A stretch of DNA of 41,673 nucleotides from UBA10161 sp038891035. Its GTDB lineage: Archaea; Micrarchaeota; Micrarchaeia; Anstonellales; Anstonellaceae. The translations under genes were made by a program, and so were the position numbers. The notes beneath the pieces were generated by a model. It made no database searches and was not told where the DNA came from. It worked only from the letters and a program-made list of their open reading frames with translations. The stretch is from assembly GCA_038891035.1 (NCBI GenBank), contig JAWAEW010000009.1:1-41673 (forward strand), given 5' to 3'. Positions 7,866 to 15,536 of the stretch are shown piece after piece (the stretch's first letter is position 1; every line of letters begins with the position of its first letter).

Positions 7866-8858
7866 ATGAAGTTTTCTGAATGCGCTCCGTGTAAATTGAT
7901 TCTTTTTGGTGAGCATTATGTTGTTTATGGTGCACCCGCCATTTCAATTCCTATTGGGCCAATGAATAGAGTTGAGTTTTCTGCCCAAAGCGAAGGAGAG
8001 ATAATTTTGGAGTCGAAGCTTGGAACAGGCAGAATAAGCCAATGTGGAGATTACAGCGGGGAGCCTGCACTTTCTATTTATGCAAAAGTTGCAAAGGCAG
8101 TTTATCCAAAAGGAAATCTTCCTTCTTGTAGCGCAAAATTTATGCCTGCAGTAGAGATGAAAGGAATTGGGACCAGCTCTTCGCTTTGTGCAGCATTTGC
8201 AAAAGGCTTGTTTGCCCTCAAGGGTGAAAAGCCAAGCAAAAAAAGACTTTTTGATGCAGTGCAAGCAGGCGACGCGATTGCCCACCATGGAAGGGCTTCG
8301 GGAATAGATGCAAAAACTGTGGTAGAGTCTGTCCCTCTCTTTTTCCGCAAAGACACAAAAAATGGGAGGCTGATTTGCAGAAAGGCAAAATTTAGTCTGC
8401 CTGCCTCGGCTGCTATCTTGCTGATAGATACCTTTGCTGGGAAAAGAAGCAGCACAGGAGAGATGATAATGCGATTTGCTTCTTCTTTTGGAGTGTCAAA
8501 TCCGCCTCACCTTCTGCCAGACAAGGAGAGGGCAAAAATCCTTGAGGAATATTTAGTGCTTTGGAAAAAAGTACGGCCTGCACTTGAAGAAGGTAACGTG
8601 GAGCAGATAGGAAAGCTTATGCTTGAAAATCAGCTTCTTCTTGAAAAGAGAGGAGTTAGCTCAGAGGGTATCCGAAATGCTGTGGAAGCTGCCATTAAAG
8701 CGGGTGCATTTGGGGCAAAATTAAGCGGAGCTGGAGGGGAAGGTGGTGTGGTGGCAGCTCTTGTCAGCAAGTCAAAAAAGGCAGAAATTGCCAGGAAAAT
8801 AAGCAAGCTAACCGGCTTTCGCTGCTTGCAAGCAACCCTCTTTCTGAGCAAAGAGTAG
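7866..8858 (+). CDS. mvk: Mevalonate kinase (GHMP kinase family)
   Basis: 330 residues. It phosphorylates mevalonate with ATP in the pathway to isopentenyl diphosphate and archaeal ether lipids. The GHMP motifs are present: N-terminal CKLILFGEHYVVYGAPAISIPI (residues 9-30), the glycine/serine ATP loop GIGTSSSLCAAFAKG near 99-113, an HHGRASGIDAKTV segment with the probable catalytic Asp, and C-terminal KLSGAGGEGGVVAAL near 281-295. Length matches archaeal mevalonate kinases. The downstream gene starts 20 bases after the stop and may be co-transcribed. The prenyl synthase that uses the pathway's product starts at 41022. GHMP relatives such as phosphomevalonate kinase are less likely given the EHYVVYG/GIDAKTV signature. 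Confidence 0.9.
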   Translation: MKFSECAPCKLILFGEHYVVYGAPAISIPIGPMNRVEFSAQSEGEIILESKLGTGRISQCGDYSGEPALSIYAKVAKAVYPKGNLPSCSAKFMPAVEMKGIGTSSSLCAAFAKGLFALKGEKPSKKRLFDAVQAGDAIAHHGRASGIDAKTVVESVPLFFRKDTKNGRLICRKAKFSLPASAAILLIDTFAGKRSSTGEMIMRFASSFGVSNPPHLLPDKERAKILEEYLVLWKKVRPALEEGNVEQIGKLMLENQLLLEKRGVSSEGIRNAVEAAIKAGAFGAKLSGAGGEGGVVAALVSKSKKAEIARKISKLTGFRCLQATLFLSKE

Positions 8859-8878
8859 AAAGTAATATTAGGATATAT

Positions 8879-10372
8879 GTGTATAAAAGAGAATATACAT
8901 GGAAAATATTGGAAAATTGCACCATTGAAGGTGATTTTCTGCAAAAACCTGCCAATGCAGATATTGGCATTCATCACATAGTAGAAGCAGTGCGCCTGCC
9001 CAAGATGGAATGGAGAGCAAACAGAATCGCTCCTTTGCTGGATCAAGAGTGGTATGAAGGCACTTTCAAAAGAATTCTGAATGTGCATTCTATGCCTCTT
9101 TTGCTGGGTTTGATAAAGATTTTCAATCATCCAATAAACAACCTTATTCCTCCTTATCAGAAGATAACCAACGCAGATGTGGAGATGCTGGATAACACGA
9201 TTAATACTTTGCTTTTGAGCTATCACGGGAAAAAAAGGAAAAGTGGAAGCGATGCGGTAAATCATCCTCTGCTTTGCACTTTGCTTGCCTCTGCGATAGG
9301 TTTGCCGCAGCATGCAATCAGGAAGTGCGCAAGGCATGACATTGCTGAAGATGCAGACAGTCCGGATGGCATCACTTATGTATACTTTGGCTTGGGTGAT
9401 TCTGAGGCGGCTATAAGAAGCAAGAACCTGGAGGAAATCTTTGCCCATATTAGGCAGATGGAAGGAAAAGATGCAGAAGAGCATTTGAGGCTAATGACTC
9501 GTTTGCCTCATCAGAGAAATTTTGACGGTGACCTTGAGCTTAAATGGGGGTATGGAAGGTATTTGGTGCCTATTTATCGAAATATTTGGGCTGCATTTGC
9601 AAAAGGTATTGATGCGGTTGCTAATTTGTGGGAAATAGAGCCTATCAATGACAAAGAACTGAGAGAAAAGCTTGCAAGAAAGAGCAGGATAAAGGTTTCC
9701 TTGCAGATTCCAAGATGGCAAAAAATATCATGGCTGATGGCAGAGATAATGGTTGTTGAGCTTGGGTATCATTTTCCTGAAGAGGCATACTTCCTGAGGA
9801 CTCCAAAAAGAGATGAAGTTGAAAAGTTCAAGCGAGGCTATGCGTGGGTTGGGTTTGAGAGGACGTTTTCTTTGCCTGTGCTAAAAAGGACAGGAATAGC
9901 AGGAAGTCCGATAATTTCATTTTACGGCAAGCATCCGTATTTTGAAGCAGAATTTCCGTATCTGAATTCGCTCATTTCAACAACTATATTGCAGGAAGTA
10001 CTCGGGAAAAAAGTGCGCAATATCAGGCTTTCTGAAAGCCTGCTTCCATACAATCTCAGAAATGCTACAATCATTTCCTTTGAGGCTGATGAAAGTGGGC
10101 TGAAGTCAAGGATTGCACAGCTGGTTGAAGCATATGACCTTTCTATTAGGGAGAACGTGCTTGCCAGCTTTGACAGAAAAAGTATTGCAGAAGCAACAGA
10201 AGCTGAAATCAACTCAAAAGGGATAGATACTCCTCTTCTAAAAAATGAAGGCGACCATGGACTATCAAAATACAAGGAAGTTGAGATGAGGAAAGCTTGG
10301 TCAGTTCAGACAGCCTCAAATAGGAGGCGCGGCTTTGGCTCCATCCAACCCCTTCAAGCAGGACCACTTTAG
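8879..10372 (+). CDS. Large protein with RelA/SpoT-like HD hydrolase domain
   Basis: 497 residues. Residues about 108-165 read YHGKKRKSGSDAVNHPLL and then CARHDIAEDAD, closely following the HD domain of RelA/SpoT and Mesh1 (HxGQxRKSGxPYxxHPL ... LLHDxxED), which removes pyrophosphate from (p)ppGpp. The metal-binding HP, HD and ED residues are present. In the usual DRLHN position the sequence is LMTRLPHQRN, so the last metal-binding Asp appears replaced. No synthetase motif was found, and the C-terminal 300 residues match nothing I recognise. The start is the GTG after a weak AGGA; a TATA-like GTATAAAAG overlapping it leaves the TTG at 8909 as an alternative. The last 55 codons overlap dph5 on the other strand. 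A role in nucleotide signalling is inference. Confidence 0.6.
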   Translation: MYKREYTWKILENCTIEGDFLQKPANADIGIHHIVEAVRLPKMEWRANRIAPLLDQEWYEGTFKRILNVHSMPLLLGLIKIFNHPINNLIPPYQKITNADVEMLDNTINTLLLSYHGKKRKSGSDAVNHPLLCTLLASAIGLPQHAIRKCARHDIAEDADSPDGITYVYFGLGDSEAAIRSKNLEEIFAHIRQMEGKDAEEHLRLMTRLPHQRNFDGDLELKWGYGRYLVPIYRNIWAAFAKGIDAVANLWEIEPINDKELREKLARKSRIKVSLQIPRWQKISWLMAEIMVVELGYHFPEEAYFLRTPKRDEVEKFKRGYAWVGFERTFSLPVLKRTGIAGSPIISFYGKHPYFEAEFPYLNSLISTTILQEVLGKKVRNIRLSESLLPYNLRNATIISFEADESGLKSRIAQLVEAYDLSIRENVLASFDRKSIAEATEAEINSKGIDTPLLKNEGDHGLSKYKEVEMRKAWSVQTASNRRRGFGSIQPLQAGPL

Positions 10373-10970
10373 TCGAGCCTGAAAGGATTTTTGCTTTACC
10401 TTTCTTTTCCATTTCAAGCAGAAGTTCTGCTGCATCTGAAGGTTTCATCGGGCCCAATTTCTCATCTACATCCAAAAAAAGCAGAGTATGAAGCCCTCTC
10501 TCAAGGTTTTCTTTGATTGTTTCATAGGCTGCCATTGGTTTGTAGTTTTCACGCCAGAACGCGATAGTGGCAGGCTTTCCGAATTTGTAAACTTGAAGAC
10601 CTGACTCTCCTATTGCAGAGGAAAGTATAGATGAAGCATGCACTACCTTAGTGTGAATTCCTGCTTTTTTTGCTGAAATTAAAAGACTTATATGAGTAGT
10701 TGCAATTAGAGGATCGCCGGGCACTATGAGCGCTGCTTTCCCCGAGGAAGCTGCAAGAAGTATTCTTTTTTCGCTTTCTACCTCCTCCCTTTTTAGTAGA
10801 TGTATTTTTTTACCTAACATTTTTTCTAGCCTGGCAAGTGTGCCTTGCGGCAGAAGACTAGTATAGCTTTCTGCAAAAATTTCCTCACAAGAAGAAAGCT
10901 CTTCCAGCCCCGCCAGTGGCATGCCTTTTTCATCGGAGATTCCCAGCCCCACTAGCACAAGCATTCCCAT
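10209..10970 (-). CDS. dph5: Diphthine synthase
   Basis: 253 residues, the usual length for archaeal Dph5. It methylates the modified histidine of elongation factor 2 with S-adenosylmethionine during diphthamide synthesis. The start MLVLVGLGISDEKGMPLAGLE, the ESYTS element, the ALIVPGDPLIATTH segment with the SAM-binding GDP motif, KVVHASSILSSAIGESGLQVYKFG, and the C-terminal LPCILIVHGRLHFLEEEYL are family hallmarks. Start is the ATG at 10970 or the one at 10964. Its 3' end overlaps the convergent HD-domain gene by 164 bases, and since the C-terminal motif is conserved the overlap is not an annotation artefact on this side. Confidence 0.95.
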   Translation of the reverse strand: MGMLVLVGLGISDEKGMPLAGLEELSSCEEIFAESYTSLLPQGTLARLEKMLGKKIHLLKREEVESEKRILLAASSGKAALIVPGDPLIATTHISLLISAKKAGIHTKVVHASSILSSAIGESGLQVYKFGKPATIAFWRENYKPMAAYETIKENLERGLHTLLFLDVDEKLGPMKPSDAAELLLEMEKKGKAKILSGSTKVVLLEGVGWSQSRASYLRLSELTKLSSSQLPCILIVHGRLHFLEEEYLSLLS

Positions 10971-10993
10971 GAAAGACTAATACGTAGCTTCTT

Positions 10994-11003
10994 CTTATAA
11001 ATA
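10994..11003. promoter_or_regulatory. Shared TATA element between dph5 and nre
   Basis: CTTATAAATA is centred about 29 bases from the dph5 ATG and 23 bases from the nre GTG. It is the only TATA-like sequence in the 51-base gap. Confidence 0.5.
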
Positions 11004-11021
11004 GGATTCCCAAAAAAATTT

Positions 11022-12188
11022 GTGGCAAGGCTTTGCGAAAATTGCAGAAAAGCAGGAAGAGTCTGGTGCCCTCACGACTTTGCCGAGAGGTTGAAAACTT
11101 CACTTTCTGGCAAAATAAAACAAGAGATGTTTGGCCCTTCCCCTCCAAATATCTTGGTTGGGCACTCCTCTTATCCTAATGTCTGTTGGGGACCGTTGGT
11201 TTTTGCAGACAGTGCTTCTCTCCTCAGGGACGACCCAAAGAAAATGTATGGTATGAGTCTTGAGCAGATATTGAAGGTTAGAAGCTTCATGGTCCGCGGT
11301 ATAAGACGGGGAGACGTAAGACTTACTGGAAGAATGCTTCAGGAAGTGCAAGAGGCGGTAATGAGCATAACCCCTGTTGATGTGGAAGCACGGTTTTCGA
11401 AACAGCCTCGCTTCAGCCTCGAGCTGGATGATGTGCTTCACCCGATCGGGGCTTTTGCACCGATTGAAAAATTCAAGATTGCGCAAAACCCAGAAATCCC
11501 AAAAAAAGTGGATGAAGTAGTGGATGAGAAGATGAAGGCTGAGGAGGCGCTAGTAGAGCTTTTGCTTTCTGGATTTGATGTGCATTATCTTTCTAAGCTG
11601 CTTTCTGCAGGCATTTTGGGGCAGAAGGGACAGCGCAAGCTGGTTCCAACCAGATGGGCAATAACGGCTGCTGACGATATAGCTGCAAAAAGGTTCATCA
11701 GCTCTGTCAAGGATTGCCCAATAATTGAGCAGGTATGCGTTTTTTCAAATACATACCTTGACAACCATTTTGAAATTCTACTTTTGCCAGGAAAATGGGA
11801 GTACGAGCAATTTGAGGCTCATCTTGAAAATCCTGAGAAAATTGCTTGGGAACATGAATCCTTTTGGGGAAGGACAAGCTACGCAGAAAGTGAGGGAGGA
11901 GGATATTATGCTGCAAGGTTTGCAGTTGCAGAAGCCCTCTACAAAAGCAGGCTGCAGGCCCGTGTAGTGGTATTTCGCGAAATAGGGAAAGAATACAGCG
12001 TGCCGGTTGGAGTTTGGGAAGTGCGTGAGAATGTACGTGCCGCACTAAGAAAACCACCGAAAAAGTTTGAAAGCATTAAGCAGGCTATCTTGTACTTGAA
12101 AGCCAGCTTGAAGGTGCCTATTCAAAAATACCTCAAAAGAAGCCTAATTATTGGCCAGATGCGGTTGGATAAGTGGATTGGGTTTTAA
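11022..12188 (+). CDS. nreA: Nre-family archaeal DNA repair protein
   Basis: 388 residues. Nre proteins are archaea-specific, bind the sliding clamp and act in resistance to DNA damage. The N-terminus has a zinc-binding type cluster (LCENCRKAGRVWCPHD), followed by family segments NILVGHSSYPNVCWGPL, LRDDPKKMYG, KLVPTRWAITAADD and LEGENPHFEI-like NHFEILLLPGKWEYEQFE. The last residues QMRLDKWIGF fit a PCNA-interacting (PIP) box, as known in this family. The start is a GTG 23 bases downstream of a TATA element, consistent with a leaderless mRNA. The small HypA-like gene follows 22 bases after the stop. Confidence 0.88.
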   Translation: MARLCENCRKAGRVWCPHDFAERLKTSLSGKIKQEMFGPSPPNILVGHSSYPNVCWGPLVFADSASLLRDDPKKMYGMSLEQILKVRSFMVRGIRRGDVRLTGRMLQEVQEAVMSITPVDVEARFSKQPRFSLELDDVLHPIGAFAPIEKFKIAQNPEIPKKVDEVVDEKMKAEEALVELLLSGFDVHYLSKLLSAGILGQKGQRKLVPTRWAITAADDIAAKRFISSVKDCPIIEQVCVFSNTYLDNHFEILLLPGKWEYEQFEAHLENPEKIAWEHESFWGRTSYAESEGGGYYAARFAVAEALYKSRLQARVVVFREIGKEYSVPVGVWEVRENVRAALRKPPKKFESIKQAILYLKASLKVPIQKYLKRSLIIGQMRLDKWIGF

Positions 12189-12210
12189 GAGTTTGCCAAA
12201 AAAGATATCC

Positions 12211-12426
12211 ATGCATCAACTTGTAAAGGAAATCTTAAAGACCGTCAAAAGTGCTGCAGGTAGGCGCAAAGTTGTCTTCTTGCGACTTGCAGTCGGAGAC
12301 AAAATAAGCCTTCCGCAGATGGTTCTTGCCTCTTATCTTCACAAGGAACTTCCGTGGGCGACTATACAGATTGAAAAATGCAAAAAGGAGGATTGCGTAG
12401 TGGTAAGGGAGATTGAGGTTGAATGA
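12211..12426 (+). CDS. HypA-like N-terminal domain protein, lacking the zinc domain
   Basis: 71 residues beginning MHQLVKEILKTV and continuing KVVFLRLAVGDKISLPQMV, which resembles the start of the nickel-insertion protein HypA (MHE...; KVxxVRLxIGxLS). HypA normally has about 115-135 residues with a four-cysteine zinc domain; this protein ends early and has only two cysteines (KCKKEDC). The usual Glu3 is Gln. No hydrogenase gene is in view. A short paralogue with another job is likely, and the resemblance may be only structural. ATG chosen so that MH is N-terminal; a TTG at 12193 is possible. Confidence 0.4.
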   Translation: MHQLVKEILKTVKSAAGRRKVVFLRLAVGDKISLPQMVLASYLHKELPWATIQIEKCKKEDCVVVREIEVE

Positions 12427-12429
12427 AAC

Positions 12430-12438
12430 CTATTTAAT
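12430..12438 (+). promoter_or_regulatory. TATA-like element for rnhB
   Basis: CTATTTAAT centred about 27 bases upstream of the rnhB ATG. Confidence 0.4.
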
Positions 12439-12461
12439 GATTTGATTTCAATTTTGAAATT

Positions 12462-13100
12462 ATGATAATTGGCGTAGATGAAGCTGGTAGAGGCTGTATA
12501 ATAGGTCCTATGGTCATCTGCGCTGCTGCAATCATGCCTATAGATGAGTACAAACTCAAAGATCTCAAGGTAAGGGATAGTAAAAAGCTTACTCCAAACC
12601 AGCGGGTGCGGCTTTATGGAAAAGTGGCAAAGCTTTGTCGGTACACTACAATCAAAATCAGCGCGCAGGAGATAAACGAGCTGATGGAAAAGTATAATCT
12701 AAACGAAATTGAAGCGATGAAAATAGCCCAAGCAATAGATCATCTTTCAATCCAGAACGCAACAGTGTTTGTTGATTCTCCGGACAATGTGCCGTCGAAG
12801 TTTGCAAAGAGAATCCAAAAATACCTTAAGACTCCTGCAAAAATCATTGCTGCAAACAAGGCTGATGACACATATGTTATTGTTGCCGCTGCATCGATAC
12901 TTGCCAAAGTTATTCGTGACCGTGAGATTGAAAAGATAAAAAAGGAGGTTGGAGTGGATTTCAATTCAGGTTACACGTCTGACCCAAAAACGCAAGAAGT
13001 AGTTGCAAATTGGCGGCAATATCCTGCACTTGAAAAATACTTGCGAAAAAAGTGGGCAACTATAAGGGAAGGCGGGCAAAGAAGGATACTTGACTTCTAA
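12462..13100 (+). CDS. rnhB: Ribonuclease HII
   Basis: 212 residues, typical for archaeal RNase HII. It cuts the RNA strand of RNA-DNA hybrids, removing primers and misinserted ribonucleotides. The N-terminus MIIGVDEAGRGCIIGPMVICAA contains the first two acidic active-site residues (Asp5, Glu6). VRDSKKLTPNQR, TVFVDSPDN with the next Asp, and AASILAKVIRDREI with its Asp complete the catalytic set. Substitution of CIIGPM for the common PVIGPM is within family variation. It converges with rpoK, which ends 5 bases away. Confidence 0.96.
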   Translation: MIIGVDEAGRGCIIGPMVICAAAIMPIDEYKLKDLKVRDSKKLTPNQRVRLYGKVAKLCRYTTIKISAQEINELMEKYNLNEIEAMKIAQAIDHLSIQNATVFVDSPDNVPSKFAKRIQKYLKTPAKIIAANKADDTYVIVAAASILAKVIRDREIEKIKKEVGVDFNSGYTSDPKTQEVVANWRQYPALEKYLRKKWATIREGGQRRILDF

Positions 13101-13104
13101 TAGC

Positions 13105-13278
13105 CTACTGCCTTATTACTACAAGTGGGATGACACCTGCCTCAAGTTCAGCTTTGGCAACTTCTATGGAAGTTTGACCTGGCTTTACTTCCACAAGAGG
13201 CGGAGCGCCGAAAGAAAGCTGTGTCGCCCTTGCGCCCAAAATTCGTGCAAGCTCGAATTTTGAAAGTGAAGCAACCAT
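13105..13278 (-). CDS. rpoK: DNA-directed RNA polymerase subunit K (Rpb6-like)
   Basis: 57-residue protein. Segments SKFELARILGARATQLSFGAPPL, then EVAKAELEAGVIPLVVIR, match archaeal RpoK/eukaryotic Rpb6/bacterial omega (TRFEKARILGARALQLAMGAP...A..EL..G..P..V.R). The subunit clamps the largest polymerase subunit during assembly. Its small size is normal for archaeal K. The ATG lies at 13278; the transglutaminase-like gene upstream ends 21 bases earlier, so the two may be co-transcribed. Confidence 0.93.
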   Translation of the reverse strand: MVASLSKFELARILGARATQLSFGAPPLVEVKPGQTSIEVAKAELEAGVIPLVVIRQ

Positions 13279-13299
13279 AAAATCACCAAAGCACCTTAT

Positions 13300-13932
13300 C
13301 TATTCTGCAAAATCTTCATAAACCTTGTCATTGAACGCATAAAGCGGCTTACCCGGCATGAAAGAAAATGCTTCCTTTTCGGATTTGAACTCCTTTAGTT
13401 CTTTTTCAGAATGGCTCGCAAGGAAAATTTTGCCTTCAAATTCAAATATGACAAAAGAGGTGCGACTGTCTGTCACCACGACTTTTGCATGCTCACATCC
13501 AAGGCTGCGCAAAATTGAGCAAAGCAGGATTGATTTGTCTATTTCATCACCTGCAAGCAGAGAATGCATTTCTTGGAAAGAAAGCCAAAATGAGACTGGG
13601 GGTGAGATGGTTTGAAATGAGCTGACATAAGCAAATGCCATCCGTGCAGCCTCAAGAAAATGCTCTGAAAAGATATACGGATGAAAATTGGAGGTAATAG
13701 TTGCACGTATCTCTTCTATTTTTTTGTCGTAGGGGGCAACCATCGTCTTGAGCTCTGAGACTGTCTTTGTTTCATACGCCTCAATTTGTTCGCGGTAGCG
13801 ATCTATGATAATCTTGTAAAGCTTCATCTTCAACTGGTCTTCCTGCAGATTTGATGGTGGCTCTGACTGGCTGGAACCAGAAGGTTCCTCTTTTGGCTTT
13901 TTCATAAAAGGCAGATCTAAAATTGGTGCCAT
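13300..13932 (-). CDS. Transglutaminase-like fold protein, catalytic Cys apparently lost
   Basis: 210 residues. A Pro/Ser/Glu-rich N-terminal tail is followed by a long helix (residues about 35-80) and a domain with FQEMHSLLAGDEIDKSILLCSILRSLGCEHAKVVVTD. That resembles the transglutaminase-like motif GDCxDxAxLLxxLLRxxG, but Glu occupies the place of the nucleophilic Cys. The usual His-Asp partners are not clear either (SFVIFEFEGKIFLASH). No signal peptide. The ATG at 13932 is chosen because longer in-frame starts would overlap the CARDB gene. A non-enzymatic binding role is possible; confidence in the fold is moderate. Confidence 0.5.
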   Translation of the reverse strand: MAPILDLPFMKKPKEEPSGSSQSEPPSNLQEDQLKMKLYKIIIDRYREQIEAYETKTVSELKTMVAPYDKKIEEIRATITSNFHPYIFSEHFLEAARMAFAYVSSFQTISPPVSFWLSFQEMHSLLAGDEIDKSILLCSILRSLGCEHAKVVVTDSRTSFVIFEFEGKIFLASHSEKELKEFKSEKEAFSFMPGKPLYAFNDKVYEDFAE

Positions 13933-13987
13933 GAAAGGATTGGGGGGTTGCCGTATTAAATATTTGTGGTTGGTGGTGGAGTGTGAA

Positions 13988-15532
13988 TTAGACATAATCA
14001 GCGCATGTTGGTACCCATCCTGCGGTACAAATGAATTGACCACTTTTTCTGTTGTTGGAATAATCAATCTCATATTGGGCTTTATTGTAATTTGCCTCGG
14101 CTTCCACAGAAATTTGGCCAGGCTGGACGCAACTGCAATATACTTGCTGGACTGCACTTTCACCGACATTAAGAGGACGAAGAGGTATGATGGAAATATC
14201 GCAATTTTGCACTGAGGTGTATGTTACATTGGTGGCATTACGATTGCCTATATTTGTTATGTGGATTTCAAGAAGTGTTTTTCTTCCATACGAGACGATA
14301 GAAGGGTCGAACACCAATCTGGTTATATTGTAGTCCGGCCCGATTGGCTGGCCCGGTCCAACCACCACAGTAAGTGCTTCTATTTCGGTTAGGTTGCACT
14401 GCGGCCGAGCCCCAGAACAGTCCGGCGTGGTAGGCTGGTAAGTGATGTTGAGCTTAATTTGCTTTTGCCCTTCAGAAGGAGGCATCCTTATTTTTGCAGA
14501 AAACTCCCTTTTTGAAAGAGGTGCAAGAGTTACCGAAATGGGAGAAAATTGGGAAACCTGTGCAAAACCCTGCTCAATTGAGGATGACGCCAGTGAAATG
14601 TTCAATATCCGTATTTCTTTTGAGAGGTTGTTGGTAATATTAAGATAAAACATCACTTCTGAGTTTGCGGCTGGATTGGTTTCATTTAGAGCAGCCTCCA
14701 GCGGAAGCTTAGAGCATGAAAACGGATTCTCTATTGGCACTGTGATTTCATTGCTTTCAAAAGTGCGTGGCATTCCGGCACAGCGGCCGTAGAACCAAAC
14801 AGCATCTGGAGAGTTTTGACAATAATTTGGGCTGGATGCATATGTATATGTTCTGCCGGTTGCAACGCAACCTTCCACTATGAAATAAGCTTTAAACTTG
14901 AGATTTTGGAGGCCTGAAGGCATCGGCATAGAGAAATTGGCTTGACCAAAAGTGGTGGCAGAAGGGAGAGAATATTCTTTTTCTTCCATATAAGAATATC
15001 CAGGAGTAGTGGAAACTAGGCGCAGCTTGCCTTTGCAATATATGCCGATATCTGAGTTGAATGTGCCATCAAAAATCCCACCACCTGGCTTCAAGTACCG
15101 CGAGCCCGCAGATGAAGGGCTGTAAGGGATGCTATTTGTAGTAATGAAATTAGAAAACGCTTCAAAATTTGCGGCATAAGTGTTACTGCCTTTTTCGTAA
15201 TCAATCAATGAAAACTTTTGGCTATTTAGCCAATGGATAGGACTGTTTGAAGGGACTTTTGAATTTGATTGCAAACAGTCAGAACCTGTTACGTGGCTGA
15301 CTAACACTGCGCCAAGAAAATCCCACGAATGTGAAGGCCTTACAGTTATGTTTGCTGGGGAGCCTGCACAGACTGCATTTGCTGGGCCTTGCACTGCTAT
15401 TGATGTAGATATTGATGCATTTATCTCTGAGCCGTTTTTCGGATCATGCACTGGATTGTAGACAAATCTACAGCTGAAGCTGAAAAGAAAGGAGAACAGG
15501 AGCGCTAAAGCAAAGACTGTCTTAAAGTTCAT
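13988..15532 (-). CDS. Secreted CARDB-type lipoprotein
   Basis: 514 residues. It begins MNFKTVFALALLFSFLFSFSC, a signal peptide ending at a cysteine that could be lipid-modified. The middle has several cysteine pairs and an aromatic-rich region. From about residue 325 there are two immunoglobulin-like repeats of the CARDB/NEW3 type: one with LEAALNETNPAANSEVMFYL and NNLSKEIRILNISLA, and a clearer one with VSYGRKTLLEIHITNIGN and ending IDYSNNRKSGQF. Such domains build archaeal surface adhesins. The stop of the 1011-residue gene lies 4 bases before this ATG, so the two are one operon and probably act at the same cell-surface site. Confidence 0.7.
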   Translation of the reverse strand: MNFKTVFALALLFSFLFSFSCRFVYNPVHDPKNGSEINASISTSIAVQGPANAVCAGSPANITVRPSHSWDFLGAVLVSHVTGSDCLQSNSKVPSNSPIHWLNSQKFSLIDYEKGSNTYAANFEAFSNFITTNSIPYSPSSAGSRYLKPGGGIFDGTFNSDIGIYCKGKLRLVSTTPGYSYMEEKEYSLPSATTFGQANFSMPMPSGLQNLKFKAYFIVEGCVATGRTYTYASSPNYCQNSPDAVWFYGRCAGMPRTFESNEITVPIENPFSCSKLPLEAALNETNPAANSEVMFYLNITNNLSKEIRILNISLASSSIEQGFAQVSQFSPISVTLAPLSKREFSAKIRMPPSEGQKQIKLNITYQPTTPDCSGARPQCNLTEIEALTVVVGPGQPIGPDYNITRLVFDPSIVSYGRKTLLEIHITNIGNRNATNVTYTSVQNCDISIIPLRPLNVGESAVQQVYCSCVQPGQISVEAEANYNKAQYEIDYSNNRKSGQFICTAGWVPTCADYV

Positions 15533-15536
15533 GGAA

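Noticed and set aside
8630..9484. Leftward 284-codon open frame within mvk and the HD gene
   Set aside because: It is antisense to two genes with clear family motifs and shows a composition expected of a shadow frame.
13933..14169. Extended start for the transglutaminase-like protein
   Set aside because: It would overlap the 3' end of the CARDB gene on the same strand and adds no conserved sequence; the ATG at 13932 suffices.
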